From: Himantopus leucocephalus
Lineage: Eukaryota; Chordata; Aves; Charadriiformes; Recurvirostridae
Direction: 5' to 3'
NCBI GenBank assembly: GCA_003993805.1
Contig: RSEF01000012.1
Span: 4,628,150 to 4,692,149 of the forward strand
Length of the DNA: 64,000 nucleotides
Shown in pieces: positions 49,248 to 63,759 of the stretch; the stretch's first letter is position 1; the number at the start of each line of letters is the position of its first letter. A model generated the notes under the pieces. The model made no database searches. It saw nothing but the letters and a program-made list of their open reading frames with translations, and was not told the DNA's origin. The position numbers and the translations under genes were made by a program.

Positions 49248-52200
49248 GGTGCAAGCATGAACCAAACCAGCTGAAGTGAAAGTTGAACTCTCCAGGTTCT
49301 ATTTGTTTTTAATAATGCTGTTAAGGACAGAGATGTGTCATTCCTTTGGGAAAGCATACAGAATGCAAGAAGCAAAATCTAGGAGGCAATTACTGGACAT
49401 ATCTACTATTTTATAGTATGTCTGGCTTGTGGTGGCACCTTTGCGAAGTCATATGGCCACTGGCATTCTAATCCCTCCTAGGATATTCAGATTTGACAAC
49501 TGAAAAGTTTTATCACAAAGAAATGTCTTGAGCTCATCCCTTAGCGTAGGTTTCTGATTCTGGATATTTCAGTTGTATAAATTAGCTTTGTCAGTTATCT
49601 CCAGTGGCTTCCCTGAGACTGTCAGGCTTATTTAGTTATCTAACTAAGGTTGCTTGTGCTCAGAAAATCACTATTTTTCATTTTCGCTTTTAATATCACC
49701 TGATAATTAGAATATAAAACCAGTATGAGTTTGTAGTTTGTCTCGGGATACCATTGTCTTATTTTACAAGACCATGTAGTTTATACCAGGGGATGCTTAG
49801 GATGACACTGAGGCCCCTCTGTTCAAGAATAATTTCACTTACAATGACTGTGAGGCATTCACAACCTCTTCCCATTGCAATCGGCATAAATTATGCAATG
49901 TGCATAAATTACTCCCTTCTGTTCTGCTTTAATATGTGAAACACTGGTGCAACCAACCTTCACAGATTTGGTTATTCCTGGGCATCTCACTATAGAACTT
50001 ATCTTTTTCAAATGCTTGTTATTTCAAAACAGAGTATCAGTTTCAATGCTGATGTTACTGCTCTTGTTCTTTCTCTGTCTTTCCCTGCATGAGATGAGGA
50101 GTACAAGGTAGTGTAGGGGACTTGCGGTGGTAAGAGAAGAGGAGGAAGACATAGTGAAAGCTACCCTGTCTCTTTGTTGTTGTCTGTGCGATTTATGCAA
50201 GATCGTGGCAGCTTTTAGATAGAAGCTGAACTACTGAGAAGCAAGAAGCTGTGATCAGCTGTCATCTTCCGACCTCTGCGTACATCAGCCTCACTTCTTG
50301 CGTGCAGGGGAGAATCATGTATTTTTAAAATGCTCCCCCTTTTTGTTTTATTTAAGTTGAATAATACTAAGAGCAGATATCAGAGTATCTACAGTCGGAC
50401 TGACCTGAGGCTCTGTGAGAAGAATTTTATGTTCTGAATGCTGCCTCCTTTCAAAACCTGCATCTGCTGCTGCTGTTTCAGATGGTTTCAGCAGGAGAGC
50501 TAAGGGCCTGGCATTAGGGAGAGCTGCATTGTGCCTGCTGAGGCGATCACTGCTAGCCTCTGAGCAAGACTTTCTCTTCCTAAGATCTATTCTTTGCATA
50601 CGTTATATGTTATAGTTTAATTATTATGTTCTGGACTCGTCGCTGCTTACTTTCTAAGAGAAACACTAAACCTTTGTTCTGCTTGAACAAAGAAAATACA
50701 AATCAACTTACAGTATTCCAGTGTATTTAAATACTCATTACGGTGCTAACAGTTTAAGTTGATTGGCACCATTTGTCTTTTTTAAATGGAAGCAGCAGGG
50801 ATAATTGTGTTGAGGCCATTAATTTGCCATTTACCTTCTATGACACTCTTTACAAATGAATTAGGCCAAGATTTTTGGACGGGTAAGGTAGGTGTCTCTG
50901 CTATTTGAGACCTCTCATAGAGCATTCAGAAAAGACTGAGCGTTGACTTTTTTCAGATGGCTTCCAGAAATGGGTTGCTTTTAAAAATCCTCATCTCAAG
51001 TCTTGACTGAGAATTGTGTTATTAAGACAAAGTTGTCTTTTGGTGTGTGAAACATTCTAACCATGAGAGAGAGTAATAACATTTATTTGTTAAGAAGTTG
51101 TTATGCGGTTAAGGAAGAACAGCGTAGTAATTCAAGTGACTGACTGCTGGAATGGATTACTTTGACCGCTGGATGCGGATTATGGCGTGAGTCTAAAGGA
51201 ATTCCGCAAGCTCTGTTTGAGCCCTGACTATGCTAATGTATCAGTCATGTACTTCCATCATGGTCTCTCTTTTGCAATGTGGTGGCAGCCCTGTGGAATT
51301 ATTATTGAAAGCTTTCCATACCTTTTTCCCACAGCATGCAATTCTGCAATCATGCTACAAGACAGCTGAATAAAGATTGATATTTCAGTTCATGGCTCTG
51401 GAAGTTGAGGAGTGCTCGTAGCCCTATGCGTAACTGTTGGCAGGACGTGAGTGTTGAGAGGTACTGTGAGACTGGGCAGGTGGTATTCATGGGAATCTGT
51501 GACTGGTGTGATGGAGTTCATCGTTCATATAGATGTACATAAATCTTCAAGTGAGGAAGCGTCCATCCTCTTAAATAAATTTCCTAATCCTTTAGGAGCC
51601 ATTTCTGTTGCTGGGAGTTTGTGCTGTAGCAGATTTTGTCATGAAGCTCGTATCTACAGAGTCTAGTGCAAAGGTTCCAGGCTGTCTGAAGTGGCTAGCT
51701 CACGTACCAAAGCAGCACAGCTATATCCATAGTGTATGTGTTACAAGTAGCTACTTGCAATACTTAGCCCAGGCAGAGTGCTGTGTTAGCGTGGCTCTAT
51801 GCCACCCAGTAGCTGAATAAGCGTATTTCTCCTGTAGCATTGATTTGCATTACTGCAGCCTCTTACATGTGTTCACACCTCCCCATTTTGGAAAAGAAAT
51901 GCTACTTATGTTTAGGTGCGCATGTACATATATATCATCTAAATAGCCAGAAAAAAAAAGTTGTTTGAAACATACAGAAATCTATTGTCATTTTTCATTG
52001 GAAATAAAGGTCAATGAAAAAAGCTTCCATTTCACAATTATTGTGGCCCAAACACAAACATGTTGTTTCATTTTTTTAATTGTATGGTCTATTGGTTTAG
52101 TTTTCTTTTTCATTGTAAAAAAACACCCCCAAACTATAAATTTTAAAATGTAGTATGCCACTTGAAAATAAAAATTAGAACCTTTGTAAGCAAAACAACA

Positions 52201-53476
52201 ATTAAAATTCTTCAGGCTGCCCCTGCTTGTCTTCTGAGTTTCTGTCACTTAATCTGATTGTGAAGTTCAAACTGAACTTGGACCAATCTTTTTCCAACCT
52301 GCATCTTTAAGTCAGTATAACAATATTTCTCCAAAAAAAAAAAATCTATTACAACTGGAAATTATAGGTAAAGTACACTTATGTGTCATTGCAGAAATGT
52401 TGGATATGTATAGTCTCACAACAGAACTGTGTGATTTCCATATTGGAGGTATATACTCTGTAGATGCGTTGGCTGTACATTATACTATGTGACAACAGGC
52501 TGATAATATGCTGCTTGCTTTTCACAAGGTTGCAAAAGGTGAGAGTGTTTGCAACAGTGTTTTTTTTTTTAACATTAGCAGCTGCATTTGTCGAAGCTGT
52601 TCCTCCTCAATCCTGGCACAGGAGAAATCTTACTGGTGGGTTAAGATTGTTGGTCTGGGAGGCTCTTCATGGAAACACCGGTGCCCAAACGAGGAACATT
52701 AACATATTTATTGGCTAGTTCTTTTCCTTGAAAGTAATTTATAGTTTGAGGCTTTTTAGTCTATTTAGAAAATGTCTTTGTACCTGCAATCAAAATAGGT
52801 CTCTTTGCAAATGCCTGTTCTTTGCTTTGTCATCAGGTTTCTGTGGAAAGAAACTCTTAACGTGTCTTTCAACATGGTTGTCCATAGCCTGTTGTCAGTA
52901 CACGCTCATCGGCCTTTTATTGCCTAGGCCCTGTTTAATCATATTATACCACTTCTTGTCTTGGTTCTCTTGAAAGTAACACCCTAATATTCAAGGTGAG
53001 CTTAGAATTCAAGCATTTATTTTGCTTTTTGAATGAGAATTTATAAAGAGGGTGGATGTCATCCTGAGTCAAATTCCACATGATATAATCTGTCAAATTG
53101 CTTGGAAGAACTTGAATTTTAAGTGTCTATTTCATCTGCCTTTCTGTATAATTATAGTTCAGTGATGTTATTTTCAATTCTAGACTGTAGATGTAAAATA
53201 TGTGCTTCCCCTTTTGATTAAAATATATCCTTCATTAAAAGCTACCTCTCTTCATTTGTGAAAGCATTTAGATGACAGTTCTTTAGGTTCCTTATGGGTC
53301 TAGCTGAGGGTGGTCCATGCTAGATCAATTCTTTCCCTAACTAGATGATGGCAAAAGCTTTGCAGTAAAAAGCTAGTTACTGCACTAGGAGGAAATGTGG
53401 ATGAGGTGGCAATAATTCTACATTTAAGCACTTAACACTTTCCATTGCAAAAAGTTTGTGTAACCTTGTCTACTTT

Positions 53477-53582
53477 CCCCCCCCCCCTTTTTTTTTTTAA
53501 TTGGGAAGATCTTCCATCTCTATCTTTGTTGAAAAATAAGACGGCAAACTTCAGGTTTTAGGGGTTTGGGGTGGGGGGGGGG
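53477..53582 (+). repeat. C-run / T-run / G-run low-complexity pair, possible G-quadruplex
   Basis: Eleven C at 53477-53487 are followed by eleven T. At 53561-53582 lies GGGG TTT GGGG T and then ten G, which provides the four G-tracts of a short-loop G-quadruplex on the + strand. The C run could instead pair with the G run as a hairpin stem about 85 bases apart. The motif is visible, but any structure is inference. Confidence 0.6.
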
Positions 53583-54174
53583 AAGTTGGTGATTTTTCTT
53601 TAACCTGTTAAATTTTGTCCTGCCTTAGCTAAGCAGTAAATTTTTAGGAGCTATATTGTAAATGGCTGCACCCCAGGGCTGCAGCAGGAACTGCAGCTCC
53701 TGAAATGTGTGAAAGACAGAATAGGTTCTGCAGCATCCCTATGGCATCTGAAACACCTGTTGATAACTAGATCTTTTCATTTTCCTACCCTATCACTAGC
53801 TGTTGATGTCTCTGTCCTCCTACCTCATCATTTAGAGGCAGGTGGATGAACTTCTACTTTCACCAGCAGTAGGTTGAGGATAAGGGGAAAGAACCAGACC
53901 AGATTCCTCTCCAGGTAGCCTGAAGATTTTTTTTATTTTTCTTTTTTATTTTAAGCGTGGCCTTGAATTACCTGATCATACTTTTTACTCCCTGAATTGA
54001 TTGCCTTGGCGAATGACTGAATCAAATGCAAAAAGAGTTATTTCATATGGGTAGATGTAGGTTGGACTTTTTTTAACGTAATACTCAACTCTTAACCTAA
54101 ATATATATTTTATTGTAATTGATCTATATAACTATATGCACATTAATGATATATATGGGTGTTCATCTCTCTTC

Positions 54175-54432
54175 CTAGGTAACAAGTGACAGGACAAGAG
54201 GAAATGGCATCAAGTTGCACCAGGGGAGGCTTAGGATGGATATTAGGAAAAAAATTTTTCACTGAAAGGGTTGTCAAGCATTGGAACAGGCTGCCCAGGG
54301 GAGTGGTTGAGTCACCATCCCTGGAGGTATTTAAAAGATGTGTAGCCATGGCGCTTAGGGCCATGGTTTAGTGGTGGACTTGGCAGGGTTAGGCTTACAG
54401 TTGGACTCAATGATTTAAAATCTATGATCTAA
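54175..54432 (+). mobile_element. CR1 LINE, 3' fragment
   Basis: The fragment shows typical CR1 3' landmarks in order: AGTGACAGGACAAGAGGAAA, GGCATCAAGTTGCACCAGGG, GAGGCTTAGGATGGATATTA, the CATTGGAACAGGCTGCCCAG block, and CCATCCCTGGAGGTATTTAA. The usual ending (TTCCAACC then repeated ATTCTATG) is reduced to TCAATGATTTAAAATCTATG, so the tail has a deletion. The 5' end is truncated, as is usual for CR1. Short open frames within it are remnants of the CR1 3' region and not genes. Confidence 0.93.
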
Positions 54433-55997
54433 TATAGTAATTATTGTTATAGGGCTTTTAACTATATCAGAGTACCTGTGAAATTCAGTTAATTTGTTTT
54501 CATTTACAATGTCTCTAGGAGGGAGGGTAGTCTTGGGGTCTCTGAGGTCATATAGATAACATGTAATAGATTTCATAGAAAACTTTGCTCAGGATAATTT
54601 AGATAAGGTTGAATTTTGAATTTTTTTATGTGAATGTGTGTATGCGTGCATGCAGGTATGAAAATATATTTATGGAAATGCACATGGAATGAGTCGTGAC
54701 CAGTCCCTATAGAGATTTGATTAAGCCGATAAAAGGCATGAGTGACTGAAATGAATTATTCTGTGTATATAATTTGTAAATGACTAATTGCTTGCTTTAA
54801 GTTGTTTAAAAATGATGAGGTGTTTCTAAATACCTGAATGTATGGAATTTAAATCCGTATCAATTTCTGATCTCACATACCAGTTAATCATACTTATATT
54901 GGAAAATTGAGATGCCTGAAAAGAAGTCCTTTAACTATCTATAGGGTTTCTTTCAGGCTGAAGGACAACTGAAAAATCTCAAGAGAATACATGAAATCAT
55001 TGAGTGTTATAGGAATAAATTTTTCTTCTTGCTTTTAACCTCTTCATCCATCCAACCAGGAGTACCCATGTTTTATTTATGGGTCAGTAAATAATTTACA
55101 TTTTCTTTAATCTGTTTATTTAAAGTAAAAATAAAAGGGCATAAAAGGACCGTGCATCTCCCAGATAAAAGAATCATTCTTATATAAAAAAAGTTCTTGT
55201 GAATAAAATGCTAGCCCAGATTTCTGGAAACTAGCATTGAAGCCTAGTTCTGCAGGTTTCCTGTGTGAATACTAGCAATTCACTTAATTGTTCTGTTCCC
55301 AAATTCTTGTTTAAAAAAAAAAAAAAAATTTGACTGTCTTTTTCTTTTTCTTGTTTACTAACTTAGTCAATTCTTTGGCCCAGGACTGTGAGCTGTGAGG
55401 GGTGTTCCTAAAATACATGAGGACTTATATTTACAGAACAGAGTGGCTAGTATTTCAAATATGCTATTTTCAAATATCAAATGCAATATATAGTTTTGCT
55501 GACCACTTTTCACAAAAAAAAAAGTTGTGTTTTTTTTCTTTCTTTCTTTTTAAATACTAGCCTTTTAAGGTTAGCTTTTCCTAAATAAAATCCATCTGGA
55601 GAGTGTCATGATGCTTGGCGGTTCTGAAAATAAATGTTTTAAAATTACAGTTTCAATTAGAAAAGGAAATATATGACAATAAGTTTTACAAGGTAAAAAT
55701 AAAGGTTAGAACTTTTTTTCTGAAAAAAAACCGGTAAATTTGAAAAAACCATTTATTATTGAAGTGCTTTACTGTGGGCTTACATATGTCAGTTATTAAT
55801 TAAAATAAATTTGAGTTTTTTTCTTTGACTTTTATTTTATACAAAAGCTGTTTTTAAAACTTTTTTTTATTTTGTCCTTGACCTGGAAAAATTAAACATT
55901 TGTTCATTTTTAACCAGATGTAAAATCCACTGAGAATATTCTATTTTTTCCTTCTGTCTCTTCTGTCTTAGCATGGTGCATTTTCAGGAGTCAGTAA

Positions 55998-56264
<267 letters not shown>

Positions 56265-59200
56265 TAATGACTCTCTTGTGCGCCAAACATGTGTTGTCAT
56301 TTATTTATTTAAATCAGATTGGTAAACTTTCACATGCATCTTGCGTTGCTGTAGGTAACTATACTTGGGGGTATATAAATTGTGATACGATATAATTAAG
56401 AATCAGTCATACTTTGTATTGTTTTGTTCCTCTTGGTTTTAATGATTTGCTTTTTCCCTAATTCTGTTAGATGAGGCTGGTTCTTTTTGGTTTGGTTTTG
56501 TTAATTTAGCATACTACACTACTGTCTGATCCTTGAACCGGGAAATCGATACTGGGTTGTGTTGATTTCTGTGCATGAGGTATCCCAAACTTGAATTTTG
56601 TCCCAAACTGACAGGAGTTGAAACTCTCAGTGACACAAGTAAATTACACAGAAGCAAAGAGAATTCAGAAATATAAGTGACCTACAACAAATGCAAATGG
56701 AACACCAAAAGCAGAAATAATGAAAAAAATTCGGACATAAAGATGGATATATTAGGGGAAAAGAGAAAAATACCTAGTCCTTGTAACCTTTTGAATGAAT
56801 GCCATTCCGTACTGGACACTCAACAGAGAGGTGCTACTGCATAGCGTCAATGAGTCATGGGATGATGGAGAGGTTGCCTTGGAGTAGTAGCAGATGTAGT
56901 TCTGAGTAGAATATATGATTCACCAACTGAACAGAGAAAGGAAAAGAGCCATAGTTCTGGAGGGGGAAGGGGGTCTAAAAAAGCACTGGTTTCTCATGTT
57001 GGAACCAAAGAATACAGTGAAAAAAATCGGTGGATTGAAACATTTTATGCATTTAACTTTCAATTGTTTATTACTTAGTTTGGAAGTGTGGTTGGATTTT
57101 TTCTTTGTTTCTGGTTTAGCAGTCTATACTTATAAATGAAATGTTTGAAATGTAGAGTGTTTTTTTTAATTTAGAAAATGTCAGAGTGAATTTTTTCAGC
57201 TTTCTTAACCACATGCATCCTTCTTCCTATCAAAATTTTTGCTGAAACTATTTGCTGAATTCTGTCTGTGTTTGCCAACTGTGTCAGTCAATCTGGTACT
57301 GCATTTTTCATCTAAGTGTTTGCATGCACAGATTTATGCAGCTCTGCTTTTATCAAGTCATTGCAGGAAAAATGCTGAGAAAGACTGTCTAGGGATACGT
57401 ATAAGCTTGAATAGCTTAGAAGAAAGCAGGGAAAAAAACCTAAAGAGAAAAATATAGAGAAGCAAAGGTGATATAAGGGAATGACAAGATAAATGTCCAT
57501 ATGTCTTTGAAGCATGCACTCCAGGGATGTACAAAGTGGTTTAGAGTTGTCTGAGGAGCTACAGCCGGCAGTGAAGAAATGAAACTGAGCAAAACTAATT
57601 TTCTTTTTTCCATCAGAAAGAATGTCTGAAGATGGCGATCTATTCTACCGTAGTATAATCTGACCCAAGGGTGGAGGAAAAAACATGTATTGTGAATACA
57701 CCTGCGTGCGTGCATGCAAGGTTGTGCAAAACTGCACTGTGCTTAAGAAAAATAGCATTGGTAGAAATCATTTGCTGATGGGAGAGGCTTTAGTGATTTC
57801 AGAAAGGATATATTTTTTACTTTTTATTTCTGCATTTCTGTGGTTTACATTCAGATTTTTATTGTTCTTCGTATACATATCACACAAGATTCCTTCAGCT
57901 TATACCATTTCTCCAGAAACAAATCTTACATTTTGGAAGTAACTAAAGTGAAACTGACCTGTTTAACCTTCCCCCCGGCTTTGTTTTTTTTTTTTCATGG
58001 CTTAGCTAAAACCTCAGCTTACTAGTAGGTGGAAGAAATTTTATTTTATTTCAGTGTGATTTTGATAACCACCTTTCTGATGAGCTTAGGTGAAACAGAC
58101 TGAGAAAGAGACAGGTCTTGCCCACTTGAAATGGGATGATAAGCTTTTCAACTAAGCAGAAATAACTACTAGTCTTGCAATGGAAGTGCAAAGAAAATGG
58201 AATTGATACCCAGTATTCAGCTTTATAGATCTCAAGCTTAAGAAAATTAGATCAGGGTCCTGTAAGAAGTAGAATTATCATATATTTACACTACTTAGAT
58301 CAGCAGCAGTTCTGTTTCCAAAATCATGAGGAAGCAGACTGGTAGATTCCTGTGTTCCTCAGGAGACACTGTGGTATTCAGCAGTCTGCCTATGCAGAGG
58401 ATCCATTACTTCTCAAGAAATGTGCAGTAAGGATCTTCCATAGCCAATATTGATAATTTCTTTTTACAGTTCTGCTCCTGTAATTAGTAAGGAAAGCCTT
58501 TTACTAGATGAATCTGTGACATTGTAATTGGTTTCCAGTAATACCTTTTTTCCCCCTGGATGTAAGTTCACTTTTTAGATGTATTTAAGAATTTTAACAT
58601 TTTTACACTTGCCACTTGTTACAGCCAAAGTCACTGGAAATCTGTGCCATTCCACTGCCTTCCCAGATCAGCTAAACAAAGATATAGCAGTCAGGTGTTG
58701 TGGATGCTACAAAGGAATGAAGTGCTCTGAAATATAGATGACCGGGCTGCAGTTTTTATTCTGATACATTTCTAATATATTTTGAAAGTTCATATTTAAG
58801 CTCATCCAATCATAGTCCTTCACACTAGATTGAATTCATGATATGCTCATTTCCAGGAGACATTTAAGATTGACTTCTGGATTTTTATCATAACATTAAA
58901 AGTGTCTTTAGGCTAGCCTGTTAAATTTGCTATATGCTTTAATTGGATTGAATAATTTTAATGAAATAACACACTTATTCAAAGCAGAAAACTTCTTAAA
59001 GTTTTATTGCTTTTGGAAACATTCAAAGCAAGGTGTCTGTGGGACAGAATAGCTAGAGCGAAAGAAGACAGGGGAACAGAAAGAAACAAAATGAAGGGGG
59101 GGGAGAGAGACTTACCATCTTCATACAGCTGTGTTCTGTGAAATATTCAAGAGGTTGGTTTACTCTTTTCCTCTTTTTACTCTGCATCCTAATGCATGGT

Positions 59201-59589
59201 GGAAAAAAAAAAAACCCCAAGCCTTAAAAGCTGTCATAAAATAAAACCACCATTCTCCAACTAGCACTACCACAGAACTCATCTACTCAGATTGTTAATA
59301 TTTAATATTTCAAGGTATTAAATATATTAAATCTAACATAAAGTTTAACTCCAAATGAAGTGCTTATGACACTGTGAAGATGTTTCAAACTTTTCCATTA
59401 CTGTTCTTGAAAGTAATTGCTTTCTCACAAAAAAATTTAGCTTTCCGTTCCAACAGATGTGTAATATCAAAATAAGTTCAGGTGGTTCTGATGGCTTTCA
59501 GGAGAAACATATTTGTGCCTTTTCTGAGGATCTTGCCATTAATTATTCAATCTTAAATATGAAGTAATTTGTATGCTAGCTTTCACATT

Positions 59590-59780
59590 AATCATAGAAT
59601 CATAGAAAGGTTTGGGTTGGAAGGGATCTTTAAAGGCCACCTAGTCCAATCCCCCTGCAGTGAGCAGGGACATCTTCAACTAGATCAGGTTGCTCAGAGC
59701 CCCGTCTAACCTGACTTTGACTGTTTCTAGGGATGGAGTGTCTACCACCTCCCTGGGCAACCTGCTCCAGTGTTTCACCA
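59590..59780 (-). mobile_element. CR1 LINE, 3' fragment
   Basis: The left end carries two copies of ATCATAGA, the reverse of the CR1 terminal microsatellite. It is followed by TTTGGGTTGGAAGGGATCTT, the CACCTAGTCCAATCCCCCTG block, AGGTTGCTCAGAGCCC and CTCCCTGGGCAACCTGCTCC. All are standard CR1 3' landmarks read in reverse. It ends abruptly at about 59780, where the copy is 5' truncated. Confidence 0.95.
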
Positions 59781-60636
59781 ATTTAAAATTTAAACATTTA
59801 AAATCTTGCATATATACTAAATGCAGGCTCTTTAAATAAAAAACTCAAAGGCAAAAGGAGAAAAATATGACAAAGTAATGTTATCACAATATTATGTATA
59901 TATTGTAACTTGCTGAGATTGATAATACATGATAACCATCTTATGCAGAAGTATTTTCAGTAGTTAGCATTAGATGCTTCCAAATATGAGGTAAGAACTA
60001 TGTAGAGGGCTGAAGAAAGTTAATTTTCTAAACATTTAAAGTATCATTCTAGACTCTGATCGTTAGGGCTAGGTTTAGTATCTTAATTAACAATCAAGTA
60101 TTTTTGAAAAATATGACAGTTCTGAGTGTTTCTATAGTGTATATACCTACGTAGTTGCTGAGTCTTGCTAATTTTTGATCTTCATATAACAGTCATGAAA
60201 TCTTCAGGTACCGGGGAACCAGTTCTTTTTTGGATCTTGACTATCCATTTATTAGTTTGACTAAATGTCCTTGTACTTTAAACTTTGAGAAAGGGACACC
60301 AGAAGTTCCTAATCTATTTTTCCTAAATTGCTTGCTGAAGAAAGCAATCCTAATATTTACCTTTTTTTTTTTTTTAATGAGAGCATGGGAGTTTTTTCAG
60401 ATAGTGATCACTCCTCTGAGCTCCTAGTGACTCCTCACTTGTAGCAACTTCTCCCGCAATTCCCTTTGAAGTGAGGAGGCTGGTAGACTGAGTTATATAA
60501 AGGCATTACGGTGGTCTGTCTTATTCATCACTCCATTCCTTTTCTGTTCAAGTATCTTGCTTACTTTTGATTGCATTAATACATTCCTGTCTGGTGCTGA
60601 TATTGGTTTTTTTGAACCCTGTCAGGTACATTGCTA

Positions 60637-60828
60637 TATAGAATCACAAAATTGTACAGGTTGGGAGGGATCTTGGGAAGTCTCTTTTCCAGCTTCTTGG
60701 ACAAAAAAGGATCAACACTGAACTCAGAACAGTTTTCTTAGTGCTTTGTCTGGCTTCATCTTAAAAACCTCCAAGGACAGAGATTTCACATGTTTTGGGG
60801 CAACCTGGGCCAATACTTGTCTTCATGA
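60637..60828 (-). mobile_element. CR1 LINE, older 3' fragment
   Basis: TATAGAATCACAAAATTG, CAGGTTGGGAGGGATCTTGG, the AACCTCCAAGGACAGAGATT block and GGGCAACCTGGGCCAATACT match the reversed CR1 3' end with more substitutions than the copy at 59590. It is therefore probably an older insertion of the same kind. Confidence 0.9.
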
Positions 60829-62574
60829 TATCAGTCATTTATTAATTACTTTTTTCCTACGTGTAGTGTTCATTCCAGTATTTAATTTTACTGAATTAAA
60901 TGTTTTTTTGCTTAGCTGGTTGTATTTCTGTCATCCGTTCCTGATTAAAACACATTTTTGTATCATCTGTGTTACTCTGTAGCATGGGTTTGAGTGCCTG
61001 CAATTATTCATGCCCACAAAATAACTTGAAAATACTTCTATATTAATAAGCTAAGTTAATAGCTGGATTTTTTTTTTCTTCTTGAGTCTTTCTTTCCCAG
61101 TCAACATCACTGGCCTATTCATGAATGGGAGTGGCAGCTAATCAGCCTGTAGTATGTCACACAGCCATGGGACAGCTGATCAGACTTGCTCATGTCTTTA
61201 TAATAGCATTGCATGATGTCCTTCTGTTCTCTGTGCTGTATAAAAGAGCACTACTTCTGGCCACTCTGCAGATGAGGAAGAGTTGAATCAAAAGTGTTAA
61301 AAAGCACCCCAAAGTCTTGCTGTCATTTTCAAGTATGGATATTAGAATATTTTACCACACCCGCAGCTTTGCATTTTTAAGTGCAATATCTTATGTTTGA
61401 AAGCAAGCCACAAAGATAAAAGGAAAACCCCTTGTAAAAGGGAAACTAATATAATAATGACTGATAGATTTGGATCCAAAGCCTGGTTGAGGCAAGTGAG
61501 TATTTGATGTGTAATAAAGTCCATAAACTGACCTTGTCCATATGCAATACGTTTCTTGGAAAATCAAGCTAAGACCTTTTCAGTCTTATTGAAAAAGTTG
61601 GACCTAATGAACAAATAATGCAAAGTCTGCTGAAGACTTCAACAGGTCTGCCAAAGGATATTATAGATAGAAGCTGCCTTTTTGGCAATGTTTATCTTAC
61701 AGAATATCTGTAACATGTAATATTGCCATATGAAATTGTACCCCAAACCATTTTCTTTGCTTTGCCATGTATTCTACGGCAACAGAATACGTTATTAAAT
61801 AATTGCTTGGTTACAAAAAGAAGACAAGAGAAAAGACTTATGTTCCTTACGAAATAGTAAACTGCATTCAGATTTACAGTGCATTCCAACTTGTTCTCTG
61901 AACCTTTCCATAAAGAAGTTTGTAACACAAATAAGTGTAATTTTTTTTCTGATATAATTTGTCTAGGTAACTCTAATTTTAAAAACGTCTGGATAGCTAG
62001 AGGAAAATTGCTTTTGGTTGGGGAAACATCACTTAGTAAACAAAAACATTAATGTCTGTTGTAACACTGTAGGTCAGGTTTTGTCATTTTATGACTCAAC
62101 ACAAGGTTGGCATTTTCTGATACGAAATGTTAAAAGAATATGGTGTACCTTCAAGATTTTTGCATTATCTAGTATTAGAATATCAGACTGCTTGTATGAA
62201 CGCTAAGATCAAGACTCATACATTTTCTTGGGTCTTTTTGAATAAGTTCTCATTAGTATCATAAAGACTATACTACTTTTGCCAGAGCCAAACCCAAATA
62301 GTTCTTCTACACTGTCTTGTACTTCTCTGTTAACTGCTGGCCAATATGCGATGAGAAATCCTTCTCACATTGTTTCAGGAAGAGGGACAAATCTCTTAAG
62401 AGTCCATTCTTCAAAATTTTCTGGAACTAATTTATGTATCAGAGAGAGAGACTTCAGTAATCACCGAATATTATTCTCTCTCATTCTGACTTCCGAATCT
62501 TTTGATCCTTTCCTGTTCTCTGTGTTGAGTTCCCTGACTAATCTTAAAGTGTGTTAACTTTATTCTGTCTCTCC

Positions 62575-62623
62575 ACTTGATATACTTTTATATACTTGAT
62601 ATACTTTTATATACTTGATATAC
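62575..62623. repeat. 19-base tandem repeat, about 2.6 copies
   Basis: The unit ACTTGATATACTTTTATAT is repeated at 62575-62593 and 62594-62612, with an 11-base partial copy to 62623. The copies are identical, which suggests a recent or variable minisatellite. Confidence 0.88.
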
Positions 62624-63759
62624 AACAGAAGGAGAGGATAATAAAAATAGAGGGTGATGCTGAAAGGTAAGGTCAGGAGTGTTGTCCTGACTTGACACAA
62701 GAACATGCGGAAAGCATGAACTCTTTCATGGGTATCAAGAGGCTGCAGAGCAATCTAGAAGAGTAGACCCAGAGCTAATAGGCTGTTCCTCCTGTAAAAA
62801 GCTGTGGATGTTGCACTAAAGCTAATTTACTTGGGGTTTTTTCGATCATAATCAATTTTTAAAACATCTTTCACACTGTCTCATTAAGCTTTGACTTGAA
62901 AATGTGCTAGAAAACATTAATATGATTCTGTTTATCACTTGCTACCCCCTTTCACTTTGTAGGTACTCTCTTAACCATAGCACAGAAAGCATAGCTGAAA
63001 GGTATTGCTGCACTTGCATCTGTTTAAGTGCTACATAAGAAAAAGCACTGATATAGCTGCTCTCTACATAAACATGAGTTGTCTAAGATGCTTGATTAAA
63101 TAGTCCTGCAAGTCAAAAGCTAAAATAATAGATTAATGATTACACACTATGTCCTCATGAAACATTTATGACTTTTCTCCTAATTTGTCATTGGGTAGCC
63201 TCATATTATCCTTTGTATCTCTAAAAAGGATACTGTTCGGTTAAAAAAATAATTTGCAGTTCATCATTGTAAACTCTTAGAAATGACCTTGCAGGCTTTC
63301 TTGGCGTTGTAGTTATTGTGTATAAGCATAAAAGTATGAGGCACTCTTATTTTTTTTACTTGTCACTTGGATCATTTATTCAAGTATTTAACTTTCTACC
63401 ACGATATCATTAGAAAAGTTATAAACACCTTAGCAAAGCAGGGAACTTCCTTTTTTTTAAAGGAACAGCAGTACTGTTTTACCTACTACAGGTAAGCAGG
63501 ATATGGGATTGAATATGTGTAAGTGGTGGCATAATTTGTTGTTTTACTCTTATGCTATTGAGTTTTTTTCTTTTTTTTCTGTGTATGTCCATAGCGTCTT
63601 AACTTGTAATGTTCTCTATAGTTCTTTTCTGCTTAGTGGTTCTGATGCAAGCCTGTCATATTCTAAATGTTATGTTTGGCATACTTACTTAGATTCCATA
63701 TAGACTTGCAGATTTTTCCTGGTTTGACTGTTTTATTTAAGCTTTACGTGTAAAGCTTA

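Noticed and set aside
54143..54371. Opposed open frames on both strands
   Set aside because: Both fall within the CR1 3' fragment, whose conserved 3' region is often open by composition.
60746..60982. Open frame of 78 codons on the plus strand
   Set aside because: It starts in a reversed CR1 tail and continues into unrelated AT-rich sequence, with no family or splice support.
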